A stretch of DNA of 64,000 bases from Symbiodinium natans. Lineage: Eukaryota > Sar > Dinophyceae > Suessiales > Symbiodiniaceae. The DNA lies in NCBI GenBank assembly GCA_905221605.1, contig CAJNDS010002523.1, positions 1,774,800 through 1,838,799 of the forward strand. Reading direction: 5' to 3'. Positions 25,201 through 31,400 of the stretch are shown piece after piece. The notes beneath the pieces are model-generated. The model searched no databases. It was given only the letters and a program-made list of their open reading frames with translations, and was not told the DNA's origin. Every line of letters begins with the position of its first letter. The first letter of the stretch is position 1. The position numbers and the translations under genes are program-made.

Positions 25201-27361
25201 ACCCTAAACCCTAACAACATGGGTTTAAGGTTTTTTTTTTTTGGGGGGGGGGGTGTTCAGTAGATGCTTCAGGGACAAGGGAACCAGAGTGAGGTTGAGG
25301 GAGGCTTCGGGAGTCCTACATAGTATAGGGGGCTACTGCGTCACCATTTTAGTTACAATATGTTCTTCAACTTGGGGGGCGGATGTAGGGGTTCAAGGCA
25401 CAAAGCAACTCAAAACGAAACAGGTTGTAGGTTCCCAGTAACTTAGGAGAAGGAAACAATCATTGCACGGGATATTTATCTCGAGCTAGCTACGGGATGG
25501 GGAAAATGTTAATCGGGCGTCATAGTAGAGCTAGTCAAGCCAATGCCAGGCACGGTGAAAGGTGTATTCAGTTCATTCCCTAAACCCTAAGCCCTAAGCC
25601 CTAAGCCCTAAGCCCTAAACCCGAAACCCTAAACCCTAAACCCTAAGCCCTAAACCCAAAACCCTAAACCCAAACCCTGAGGTTTTGCGTGTGGGCGGCC
25701 CTTCTCGCCAGATGCCCGGGCTTACAAGCCTTGGTAGCCCAGAAACCATATTAGAATAAGGGCTCCCTTCTTAGGGGTATGGTCTTCTGAGGGAACCTTG
25801 AACCAAAAAACAGTAGAAAAAGGGTAGCACTGGGCTACGAAGAAGCTGCAATCTACAGCAAGGCTTCCGATGGGGAATTATCTGTGCCCAAGGGCGCTGA
25901 TCATCTTTTCGATTGAAACAAGAGTCAGCACCCCTAAACCCTCGTTTCTGTGAGGAGTTATCTCGTAGCGCTGCTGGCGGTAGCTCTGCAGGCCTCTGAA
26001 ACCCCCCAACTCACCTGCCCCTCCCCCAATTCCGGTGAGTCCCCCGAACCCAGTAAGCCCTACACAAGTATCCCTAAACCCTAAAAACCGCGAAGCCCTA
26101 AAGCCCCTAGTCGCACCGTGTGACCTGTACCAGGCTCCGGAAGCTTGCGCCGCCAAATCCGGTACGGCCTGGCGTGTGGGGGGAAATACAGGGGCCGTAA
26201 ATGCTTAGAATAGGGTCTTGGGGGCCCATTATGGTATACTTATATAGGGACCATTTAGGAATGCGATTGGTAAAAATTCCCACCCCAAAGTTAAGGGCTT
26301 CTAGTTTACAGCTGTGCGTGAATCCTTTTTTGAGGGGGGATTCGACCCTATTGCGGCGACTAGAAAGGGGACCGGAATTGGAACTCCCAAATCATGCAGC
26401 CTGAACGAATCCCCCCAAACTACCTTGGCCGACGCTCCAGAGACCCAGTCCTGTCACCACCTTGGGCAAACTGGCCGACGACCGTCTCCTCCAAAGACCC
26501 TTAGCCCAAGAGGAAGTCCATACAGACTCGCGTCGTCTCATGATGCGCGCCAAGATCGCATGCAGTTCGCTCGATCCTGCTTCGCTACGCTGAAGTGCAT
26601 GGATGATCTTCTTCCGTGCTGGACTCTTGGTGGGTAGACTTCTCCACCCCACCGTATCCTCCTAAACCCTAAACCCAACACCCTGAACCCTGAACCTGAA
26701 CCCTGAACCCTGAACCCTGAACCCTACCCCAAACCCTAAACCCTTATCCTAGTGGAGGTCTTGAAGCCCCACCCCACCTAAACCCTGAACCCGAGGCGGG
26801 GAATGAGGCGCCCTATGGGGTACCTTGACGGCATGCACCCATGTTGATCCTACGACTAGGGTTTAGGGTTTAGGGTGTCGGGTTTAAAGTTTAGGGTTTA
26901 GGGTTTGCAGGCTCAGTGCCGGCCGCAAATAAACTTCCTGATTCACTGCTAAACCTTGGAAGCCCTAAAGCCATCCTAAAACCCTTAAAACCCAAAAAAA
27001 CCCAAAACCACCAAAGCCCCTAAACCCTAAACGCTTTAACCCCTTAAACCCCTAACCCCCAGAGCCCTAAACCCCCAATCCCAAACCCCCAAACTCCTAA
27101 ACCCTAAACCCTAAATTCCCACCCACTCTTTCGCCTGCACTCCGCCCTGGGTCCCACAGATATCTCCCTCAAAGGAACACAAGCAGTTTTGCGTTGAGGG
27201 GTTTGGGGTTTGGGGTTTAGGGTTTAGGGTTTAAGGTTTAGGGTACAAAAGCAAGGGGAATCAGGAACCTTACCAACCCAGCATCCACCTGTTCCGGCCA
27301 CGGGCTGCCACGGTGTGGCGTGCGCCCAGGCAAGCCCGGCGAGCAGCCAGCACAACGCCAT
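1126..27361 (-). CDS. Multi-exon gene: secreted NHL-repeat / CBM6-35-like / NHL-repeat protein (span)
   Basis: Gene model built from 25 short exons. It starts with a signal peptide at 27361. Several exons then read as NHL beta-propeller blades (motifs such as LPTGLALD, ANVLYVADTGHGRLRFVE, NGRVRRVD, TVAGTG). A run of seven to eight exons spells a carbohydrate-binding beta-sandwich (EAELV start, GTYELRFRYAD, RLRLLVN, LTAGTNLVQLQ, GNWGPRIDVL), and further NHL exons follow. Phases agree through the long runs 15.2-9.98 kb and 9.75-8.33 kb, which is the best evidence for one transcript. NHL propellers bind proteins or other ligands, and CBM6/35 domains bind glycans; a secreted or surface carbohydrate-binding role is inference. 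Introns are mostly telomere-type arrays. Weak points: junctions around 25.0/23.4, 21.4/20.9, 20.3/18.2/15.2 and 8.3/6.9 kb are unresolved, and no stop was found at the left end, so the gene may continue beyond the window. Confidence 0.7.
2789..2900 (+). repeat. TTTAGGG array
   Basis: About 16 near-perfect units, one TTTAGGA variant. Confidence 0.95.
3493..3614 (-). repeat. CCCTAAA array, 5' part of an intron
   Basis: About 17 units ending at the donor side of the 3.6 kb NHL exon. Confidence 0.95.
3617..3700 (-). CDS. NHL exon (ANVLYVADTGHGRLRFVE)
   Basis: 28 codons after GTGAG|G, ending GAG|GC. ANVLYVADTGHGRLRFVE is a consensus NHL blade. It is preceded on the left by about 17 CCCTAAA units (3493-3614) and followed on the right by TTTAGGG units, a clean example of the exon-between-convergent-arrays layout. 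Confidence 0.8.
5043..5117 (-). CDS. NHL exon (GTITTLSGSGFDV)
   Basis: 25 codons after GTAG|A, GA donor. GTITTLSGSGFDVADF is the strand and loop that close an NHL blade. The in-frame ATG at its first codon is not taken as a start because the context is internal. CCCTAAA left, TTTAGGG right. Confidence 0.65.
5545..5700 (+). repeat. TTTAGGG then TTTGGGG array
   Basis: About eight TTTAGGG units followed by about twelve TTTGGGG units: a sharp change of unit within one array. Confidence 0.9.
5712..5784 (-). CDS. NHL exon (GYLYVSDSHHRKVRRIDLG)
   Basis: 1 nt plus 24 codons, acceptor TTCAG|G. GYLYVSDSHHRKVRRIDLG is a nearly consensus NHL strand pair. A long TTTGGGG/TTTAGGG array abuts its left (3') side. 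The exact donor is uncertain by a few bases. Confidence 0.75.
5817..5975 (+). repeat. TTTAGGG array
   Basis: About 20 units with TCTATAGGG and TTTCGGG variants; it is the 3' end of the intron before the 5.7 kb exon in sense. Confidence 0.9.
6626..6722. mobile_element. MITE-like family A copy
   Basis: Starts TTGGTAGCCCAG and ends CACTGGGCTGCC, near-inverted ends; about 97 bp. In the intron just downstream (3') of the 6.8 kb NHL exon. Confidence 0.65.
6801..6871 (-). CDS. NHL exon (LFRPKGLALDTS)
   Basis: 23 codons plus 2 nt, acceptor TTGCAG|C, GA donor. GKLFRPKGLALDTS is the blade start; it joins in phase to GYLYVSDSHHRKVRR. CCCTAAA left, TTTAGGG right. The junction to the 8.3 kb exon is not in phase, so an exon may be missing. 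Confidence 0.7.
8329..8384 (-). CDS. NHL exon (DSENGRVRRVDLAAGTIR)
   Basis: 18 codons plus 2 nt, acceptor CCAAG|G, donor GAC|GT. DSENGRVRRVDLAAGTIR completes the blade started in the 8.74 kb exon, giving LYIADSENGRVRRVD across the junction. Confidence 0.75.
8740..8785 (-). CDS. NHL exon (GGLALDEASQILYIA)
   Basis: 1 nt plus 15 codons, acceptor CTGAG|T, donor GCC|GT. GGLALDEASQILYIA is a textbook NHL strand and ends exactly before the conserved Asp, which is the first codon of the next exon. Confidence 0.75.
9686..9747 (-). CDS. NHL exon (LGCGADGFDHLPCR)
   Basis: 20 codons plus 2 nt, acceptor CCCAG|G, donor AAG|GT. ESRRLGCGADGFDHLPCRTS fits the inter-blade loop. It joins in phase 2 with the next exon to give TSSGGLALDEA. 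Confidence 0.6.
9984..10068 (-). CDS. Exon leading from CBM to second NHL region
   Basis: 1 nt plus 28 codons, acceptor CCAAG|G, GC donor. YVVPPVPSVLTVVGSGAVG: the proline-rich start looks like a linker, and LTVVGSGAVG is an NHL inter-blade loop. In phase with the CBM exon before it and with the NHL exon after it. Confidence 0.65.
10917..10969 (-). CDS. CBM6/35 exon 8 (GNWGPRIDVLPPV)
   Basis: 17 codons plus 2 nt, acceptor AACAG|G, GA donor. VTGNWGPRIDVL is the last strand of the domain (G-x-x-x-P-x-(I/L)-D-x-(L/I)). It joins in frame to LVQLQ of the preceding exon. CCCTAAA left, TTTAGGG right. Confidence 0.75.
11925..11995 (-). CDS. CBM6/35 exon 7 (TLTAGTNLVQLQ)
   Basis: 2 nt plus 23 codons, acceptor CCCAAG|G, donor CAG|GC. 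NSYAWRSVATTLTAG then TNLVQLQ matches W-x-x-W-x-x-V..-L-x-AG-x-N-x-I-x-L of CBM35. In phase on both sides. Confidence 0.75.
12749..12791 (-). CDS. CBM6/35 exon 6 (VVVTHQLDFRPSAR)
   Basis: 14 codons plus 1 nt, acceptor CCCAG|G, donor GC. VVVTHQLDFRPSAR fits the strand leading to the T-G-x-W segment. In phase with both neighbours. A poly-G tract lies just to its right in the preceding intron. Confidence 0.65.
13178..13240 (-). CDS. CBM6/35 exon 5 (RRLRLLVNSATRKKP)
   Basis: 21 codons in phase 0, acceptor TCCAG|G, donor CCG|GTGTAG. QRRLRLLVNSA matches the R-x-L-x-(L/V)-x-VNG strand. CCCTAAA-type arrays lie on both sides. Confidence 0.7.
13694..13737 (-). CDS. CBM6/35 exon 4 (TYELRFRYADRYSE)
   Basis: 2 nt plus 14 codons, acceptor TTAAG|G, donor GAG|GT. 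The motif TYELRFRYAD is the most characteristic strand of CBM6/35 domains (Y-x-L-x-(F/V)-RYAN). In phase with both neighbours. Confidence 0.75.
14061..14112 (-). CDS. CBM6/35 exon 3 (RIDFNVEATEGAG)
   Basis: 17 codons plus 1 nt, acceptor CTAG|C, donor GT. RIDFNVEATEGA is the strand that precedes the A-G-x-Y turn. Its last base plus the first two of the next exon make Gly, giving GAGTYELRFRYA across the junction. Confidence 0.7.
14577..14641 (-). CDS. CBM6/35 exon 2 (GSGYTEFVLSY)
   Basis: Acceptor TTGCAG|G, donor CGA|GTCATG; 2 nt plus 21 codons. STGSGYTEFVLSYEERG corresponds to the G-x-GYV-x-F strand of CBM6/35 domains. Phases at both ends fit the neighbours. Confidence 0.7.
15125..15214 (-). 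CDS. CBM6/35 exon 1 (EAELV start)
   Basis: 29 codons reading SREAELVCPSSAEASP then LLEGSAFCDGDS. An EAE(L/N)V opening is the usual first strand of CBM35/CBM6 beta-sandwiches. The GC donor leaves phase 1 and joins in frame with the next exon (DSGSTGSGYTEF). CCCTAAA lies left and TTTAGGG right. Confidence 0.65.
16430..16680 (+). repeat. Higher-order satellite of about 27 bp
   Basis: About nine copies of the unit GGGTCTAGGGTTAAGGATTA plus AGGTTGA. It looks telomere-derived but has a longer fixed period. Confidence 0.85.
16795..16946 (+). repeat. TTTAGGG array
   Basis: About 20 units, one break at 16920-16926. Confidence 0.95.
17155..17298 (-). repeat. CCCTAAA array
   Basis: About 20 units, facing the TTTAGGG array at 16.8 kb. 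Confidence 0.95.
17847..18130. repeat. Duplicated hairpin block (TGAAGCAGCAC)
   Basis: Two blocks (17847-17939 and 18038-18130). Each has GGTGCTGCTTCA twice, then TGAAGCAGCAC two to three times, forming an inverted repeat around CATGTGTGTGCCG / CATGCGTGTGCCG. Confidence 0.8.
18177..18226 (-). CDS. Probable exon before the CBM (frame uncertain)
   Basis: Between CTGCAG|C and GAG|GTGCCC, followed on the right by CCCTAAA repeats. The best frame reads QAEENRTSGGATLDTV. The phase does not match either neighbour cleanly, so it may be an exon with shifted ends. No domain assigned. Confidence 0.4.
18773..18890. mobile_element. MITE-like family B copy
   Basis: Starts CTAGACCCGAGAGTAACCTA and ends CGACTCTGGGTCCTAG, inverted ends; about 118 bp, in the NHL/CBM intron that also holds the F-box gene. 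Confidence 0.65.
19204..19986 (-). CDS. F-box domain protein, intronless, 260 aa
   Basis: One uninterrupted frame of 260 codons. Residues about 12-50 (PELRLHCLGFL, then ALWRPLAERQWPS) match an F-box: P-E-L start, a leucine-rich first helix, and the LWR..L...W ending. The rest is a mixed alpha/beta region I cannot assign. F-box proteins recruit substrates to SCF ubiquitin ligases; which substrate is unknown. The next in-frame stop upstream is near 20.09 kb, and the Met at 19986 is chosen because it just precedes the F-box. The gene contains no telomere-type intron, unlike everything around it, and lies inside an intron of the NHL/CBM gene on the same strand. That suggests a retrocopy or a late insertion. 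A 9-base match to the end of the dinoflagellate spliced leader lies about 150 bp upstream. Opposite-strand frames over it are shadows. Confidence 0.8.
   Translation of the reverse strand: MQSHGYMFRACPELRLHCLGFLGPAELGHVSCLDRSCAAVATSDALWRPLAERQWPSTQKLVQAGLVGSSFRALYMRRSNLDKATASVEEIEAPDPINHFALLIELRFKRKEVLSQVVEMNIDTEEPGYLRADLGRVASLVPLPVGEEAMDLFLSATLIRKSDGAFKTLGEDYINAPETLLADRRATFLLLTRQAALMSTDPADYCFDLFVSLTDQKDAVASLDTLRVGLSDVGIRTGGLDHPLPIKKVLACWAELGDWL
20284..20342 (-). CDS. Probable exon, frame uncertain (GDIIRRFVPG)
   Basis: Bounded by CCAG|G and GAG|GTAGGG. One frame gives LLGDIIRRFVPGHRS, which resembles the end of an NHL blade; a second open frame gives VSLTPGRYYQALCPRAS. The phase of the preceding exon favours the second frame, the motif favours the first. 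It lies between CCCTAAA and TTTAGGG arrays like the other exons. Confidence 0.5.
20906..20961 (-). CDS. NHL exon (LPTGLALDATNGVLHSA)
   Basis: Acceptor CTCAG|A, donor GC. It encodes LPTGLALDATNGVLHSA, matching the NHL core P-x-GLALD followed by the strand x-(L/I)-Y-(V/I)-A. Its left flank is C-rich and then carries CCCTAAA repeats; its right flank carries TTTAGGG/TTTATAGGG repeats. Confidence 0.7.
21036..21220 (+). repeat. TTTATAGGG nonamer array
   Basis: About 12 copies of a nine-base unit, TTTATAGGG, embedded between ordinary TTTAGGG units. Confidence 0.9.
21380..21427 (-). CDS. NHL exon (AGFADGAADTALFSPF)
   Basis: 16 codons, acceptor CCAG|G, donor GT. The sequence GFADG..A..A.F..P is the diagnostic inter-blade loop of NHL propellers. 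The phase matches the preceding exon. The phase to the following exon is off by one, so one boundary there is not exact. Confidence 0.7.
22184..22228 (-). CDS. NHL exon (EETVAGTGE)
   Basis: 15 codons in phase 0 after CCCCAG, ending GAG|GC. The motif TVAGTGE is the usual loop between NHL blades and joins in frame to the next exon to give TVAGTGEAGFADG, a textbook NHL linker. It is flanked by CCCTAAA on the left and a long TTTAGGG array on the right. Confidence 0.7.
22233..22436 (+). repeat. Mixed TTTAGGG/TTTGGGG array
   Basis: About 27 units with hexamer (TTAGGG) and TTTGGGG variants; it abuts the acceptor of the 22.2 kb NHL exon. Confidence 0.9.
23408..23458 (-). CDS. NHL exon (DSLNNAIRSLDFDTG)
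   Basis: The frame reads DSLNNAIRSLDFDTGLL, the blade strand that normally reads ADxxNxRIRxxD. It starts after GAG|GAC, the same position and phase at which the exon at 8.33 kb starts, so the blade-internal intron position recurs. The donor is GC. The bases just upstream also read HLVE in frame, so the true acceptor may be a little further right. Confidence 0.65.
24448..24538. mobile_element. MITE-like family B copy
   Basis: Starts CTAGACCCAGGAGTAAGCTA, ends TCTACTCTGAGTCCTAG; about 91 bp. Confidence 0.65.
24931..24999 (-). CDS. NHL exon (GSPWGLALDEA)
   Basis: Sense acceptor GCAG|G, donor GAG|GT, 69 nt, 23 codons. The motif RLGSPWGLALDEA matches the NHL signature P-x-G-[LI]-A-[LV]-D at the start of a blade. 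Telomere-type repeats lie on both sides. Confidence 0.65.
25731..25838. mobile_element. MITE-like family A copy
   Basis: Starts TTGGTAGCCCAGAAACCAT and ends GTAGCACTGGGCTAC; about 108 bp with an internal AAGGG..CCCTT block shared with other copies. In intron 1 region of the NHL/CBM gene. Confidence 0.7.
26392..26652 (-). CDS. Possible coding exon inside intron 1 of NHL/CBM gene
   Basis: An open frame of 86 codons without repeat sequence; part of it reads KKIIHALQRSEAGSSELHAI, with helical amphipathic character. No homology recognised, no clear splice sites. It could be an exon, a decayed gene, or chance. Confidence 0.3.
   Translation of the reverse strand: MGWRSLPTKSPARKKIIHALQRSEAGSSELHAILARIMRRRESVWTSSWAKGLWRRRSSASLPKVVTGLGLWSVGQGSLGGFVQAA
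27289..27361 (-). CDS. NHL/CBM gene, exon 1: signal peptide
   Basis: ATG at 27361 opens a frame beginning MALCWLLAGLAWAHA. It is a short hydrophobic core with an Ala-X-Ala-type end, typical of a cleavable secretory signal. It reads 24 codons plus 1 nt to a GT donor. It is the first exon of the leftmost gene cluster by position, and the propeller exons follow on the same strand. The link to them is inferred, because the next exon found (24.9 kb) has a different phase and at least one exon is missing. Confidence 0.6.
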
Positions 27362-28228
27362 GGCAGGACATCGTTGGCTTGGATTTTGGGGGCTCCGGGG
27401 TTCAAACCCTTATTGGGGCTGCAAATAACCAACCAAAAGAAGCCCAAAAGCTTGGGAGGCTTGCCTGACTTCTAGGGGTTCTCACCAAGTTACGTGTGGG
27501 CATTGGGACCTGCAGCATCCAAGAACCTCTCGACGGGGGTGTAGGGGTTTGCTTGATTGGTTGAGTTTCGGGTTTTTGCTGGTGTCGTATGGTCTAAGAT
27601 TTTGTGGTTGAGGGTTGCGGTTTAGAGGGTTCTGCGGGCATGTATGTAGAGCTTAGGAAGCTTGGAAACAGTGTGGCTGCGCCAATCGCATCTGCATCAA
27701 AACCTAAAGCCCTACCCTACAAATCGCGTCGCAGATGTGCTCCTGTGAGAGCTGAAACTACACTCTGATTCACTTTAGCCTCGAGGCTGCGTACTCGAAA
27801 ATTAGATCCTCGATCCTCTCAGCTGCAACGTAGCGGGGTTTGGCGCACCTGCCCTTAGAGAGAGGTGGTTTCGCGCCACGTCGCGCAACGCCACTCCGCC
27901 ACGCGCCCTAACCCAGAAAGGGTACATGGCCGACCAAGTTTCGACATCCAAGTGTAGGGGGGTGGACTCAAGTCTTGAGCCCAAACCCCAGAGCGTGTAC
28001 ACCCAACTAAACACCCGGATCTTCATAGCATGTGCTGCAGGTAGGTATTCTCGTACGCCGAAGCCATTCGAAGCCTAAAGCCTAAAGCCTAAACCCTAAA
28101 CCCCCAAACCCCTAACCAAAACCCTACATTCCAAGCCCCAACCCTGTTGCCCAAACCCTGAACCTTGAATCCTATCGATCCCAGTTAAGAATCCTGTTGC
28201 ACCTCCATAGTTCACCAGATAAGAACTC

Positions 28229-28326
28229 CTAGTTCATGGTTGGGATGGTATTGAAAACTTAAAAATTTCCATTCCTTCTTGAGTTTACGTACCCTTAAGC
28301 ATGTAAAATCCTTGCCCCGCTATGAC
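28229..28326. mobile_element. MITE-like family C copy
   Basis: Starts CTAGTTCATGGTTGGGATGG, ends CCGCTATGACG; about 98 bp with internal TACCCTTAAG block. Confidence 0.65.
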
Positions 28327-28328
28327 GC

Positions 28329-28408
28329 CCAAACCCTAAACCCTAAACCCTAAACCCTAAACCCTAAACCCTAAACCCTAAACCCTAAACCCTAAACCCT
28401 AAACCCTT
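28329..28408 (-). repeat. CCCTAAA array
   Basis: About 11 units beginning at the donor of the 28.4 kb channel exon. Confidence 0.95.
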
Positions 28409-28411
28409 TAC

Positions 28412-28471
28412 CGTACAAAGCAACCCTGTAGGCCACCCTTGGGGCAAGGGCCGGCCGCTGGTGCTGGAAGC
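28412..28471 (-). CDS. Channel C-terminal exon, last clear one
   Basis: 2 nt plus 19 codons, acceptor GGCAG|G, donor G|GTAAAG. FQHQRPALAPRVAYRVALY. In phase with the preceding exon. The terminal exon with stop was not securely found. Confidence 0.55.
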
Positions 28472-31400
28472 CTGCCAGCTTCACCCTAAACCCTAAATCC
28501 TAAACCCAAAACCCTAAACCCTTCACCCAGTCTTCCCGGCGATGGCTTGGGAACATTCTTTTCACTTGGGGGGCTTACAGGGGGTTTTAGGGTTTTAGGG
28601 TTTAGGGGTTGTAGGGCTTTAGGGTTTTTAGGGGTTTTGGGGTTTTGGGGTTTTAGGGTTTTAGGGTTTAGGGTTTTATGGTTTTAGGGTTTTTAGGGTT
28701 TTTAGGATTTTAGGGCTGTGAAAGCCTATGAAAGCCCCAAAAAGCCAAGCCCGAACACCCCCGTGGTATGGTCTCGGGGCAATGTCTAGTTCAACGCTGC
28801 AGCTTTTTTTCAGGAGAGGGTCGAGGGCATCTTCAGAACGCTACACCTACGTTTTTGGAAGTTCCTAAGAATTCTCAACGTTATTGCCAACAAAACTGCG
28901 CAACAATAGGGTGCTGGTAAAGTTTCGATTCTCAAGGTAGAGCTTAAGGTTTGGGGTTTTGGGGGTTTGGGGTTTGGGGTTTGGGGCCGAGGGAGCGAAG
29001 GTGTTAAGGTCTCTTGAGAGGGAGATCGAAGGGTGTTGCTCGCCGTGATGGGCGCTTCATTGAGGTTTCAATGTCCCGATTAAGTACAAGGGTTTAGGGT
29101 TTAGGGTTTAGGGTTCAGGGTTTAGGGTTTAGGGTTTAGGGTTTAGGGTTTAGGGCTAGGGTTTAGGGTTGAGGGTTGGGATGTTCCCCCTTACACGAAC
29201 AGTCCTGAACAGGGATTCTAGCATCCCGAGTTGAGGGGTTTAGGACAGCCATTGGCTATGGCGGAGTCCAAAACCCTAAACGTTAAACCCTAATTCCTAA
29301 AGCCTAAACCCTAAACTTTAAACCCTAAACCCATGTACTTGCAGACAGTACGAGATCGGGGCTTCGGGCACAGGGCATAGGGCTTCAATTTTCCCCTCTG
29401 AACACAAAAAGAAGGCCTGGAGTCCTCCCCTCCGCCCAAATACGCCCCTTCATGACACAGAAGGATCCTTAAACCCTAAACCCTAAACCCGAAACACTAA
29501 ACCCTAAACCCTTTACCCCCCCTAAACCCTAAACCCCAAACCCTAAATCAAAACCATCCGAAGCGCCGGGCCTGCAGCTTGCCGCGGTACCACCAAGCGC
29601 TGGTCCAGATGGCGGGCTCGGCCAGCCAGTCGCCAGGTCCGAGCCTTTAGGGGTTTGGGGTTTAGGGTTTAGAGTTCTGAGGGGTTTCTAGGGGTTTATA
29701 GAGGTTTATAGGGGTTTAGGGTTTGGGGTTTGGGGTTTGGGGTTTAGGGGTTTAGGGTTTAGGGTTTGGGGTTTAGGGTGTGGGGTTTAGGTTTAGTCAG
29801 GGGTTTAGGGGTTCTACGGGTTTCGGGGGGCTTAGGGTTTAGAGCTTAGGGGTTTACAGGGGTTTAGGGTTTAGGGGTTTCTATGGATTTAGGGTAGGTG
29901 TTTCTGGGGGTGTAGGGCTTAGGGGTTTCTAATGGTTTAGGGTTTAGGTGTTTATAGGGCCTAGGGGTTTAGTGTTTAGGGCTTAGGGGTTTACAGGGGT
30001 TTAGGGTTTAGGGGTCCAGGGGTTTATAGGGAATTATTGGGGTTTACTAGTTCATGGTTGGGATAGTATTAAAAACATAAATTTATGTTCCTTATTGGGC
30101 TTACGTACGCTTAAGAATGTAACATGTTACCCAACTATGACAAAGTTTATAGGGGGTTAGGGACTTTAGGGACTTCAGGGACTTCAGGGACTTTAGGGTT
30201 CAGAAGGTGTTTTTTGCTCCAGCCGGGGCTTCTAGTCAGTTGCTGAGTATTAGGGGGCTTTTGCTAAACCCTAAACCCTAAACCCTAAACCCTAAAGTTT
30301 GAGGGTGTGCTGGGTGCTTGTGGGCGTTTTGGGGTTTCAATCATCTGCTTGGCAGGGCCTTGTGAATGTACAGGGTCATTAAGTTGTATTTAGGGTTTAG
30401 GGTTTAGGGTTGAGGGTTTAGGTTTAGGTAGGATTTCGGGTTAAAAGGGCTTCAGAGATAACCCCTAAACCGTAAACCCTAAATCCTACACCAGCGGTTT
30501 AGGGAATGGCGTCTCAGCAGGGAATCAGGGAGTGAGGTACCCTACAGAATCCCTTCACAGGGCATCTATTGAGGTATAGGGCTATGAAGTACTGTACCTA
30601 AACCCTAAAACCTAAACCCTAAATCCCTAAAACCCTAAACCCTACACCTAGGGTACGTCCCCCCGGGCTTCGGCCCTCGACAGGTTGCTGTAGCAGCCCC
30701 CGAAGAACTAAACCCTAAAACCCTAAGCCCTAAAACCCTAAAACCCTAGAACCCTGAAACCCTGAAACCCTGAAACCCTGAAACCCTAAAACCCTAAAAC
30801 CCTAAAACCCTAAAAACCTAAAGCCCTAAAACCCTAAAACCCTAAAACCCTGCACCCCTCAACCCCTCAACCCCTAAACCCCAAAACCCCCAAACCCCAA
30901 AACCCTAAAACCCCAAAACCCCTAAACCCTGAAACCCTAAACCCCAAACCCTGAAACCCTAAACCCCAAACCCCAAACCCTAAACCCCAAACCCCAAACC
31001 CCAAACCCCAAACCCTAAACCCTAAAACCCTGAGCCAGGGCCAGGGCGGCTCGGAGGCACCATGCTTGTAGTAGGAGAAGGAGCCATCGATGATGAACCA
31101 CATGTACTTGCCTGCCCAGAACTAGCCCTAAACCCTAAATCCTAAACCCTACACCCTAAACCCTACACCCTAAACCCTAAACCCTAAAGACTAAAACTCC
31201 CTGCCCAACACCCCCAAGAACCGCAAAACCCCTGCAGGGGAAGGGTTTGGGGTTTAGAGTTTTAGGGATTAGGCTTTAGGGCTCTAGGGTTGTAGGGCTT
31301 TAGGGTTTTAAGGTTCTAGGGTTCTAGGGTTTTAGGGTTTAGGTTCTTAGGGTTTAAGGTTTAGGGCTTATGCCAGATGTGAAGTGACCACCTGTCTTGG

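Larger units (their letters stand above)
27362..28411. other. Intergenic or 3' region between channel and NHL/CBM genes
   Basis: No telomeric array from about 27.25 to 28.06 kb. Two short minus-strand frames could be the last channel exons: one near 27.71-27.76 kb (QEHICDAI) and one near 27.64-27.69 kb ending MRLAQPHCFQAS and a stop. Both are weak. A minus-strand frame at 27802-28026 has no recognisable motif. Confidence 0.3.

Noticed and set aside
27802-28026. tRNA or other structured RNA in the GC-rich stretch
   Set aside because: No cloverleaf arms, no anticodon loop or promoter boxes could be found.
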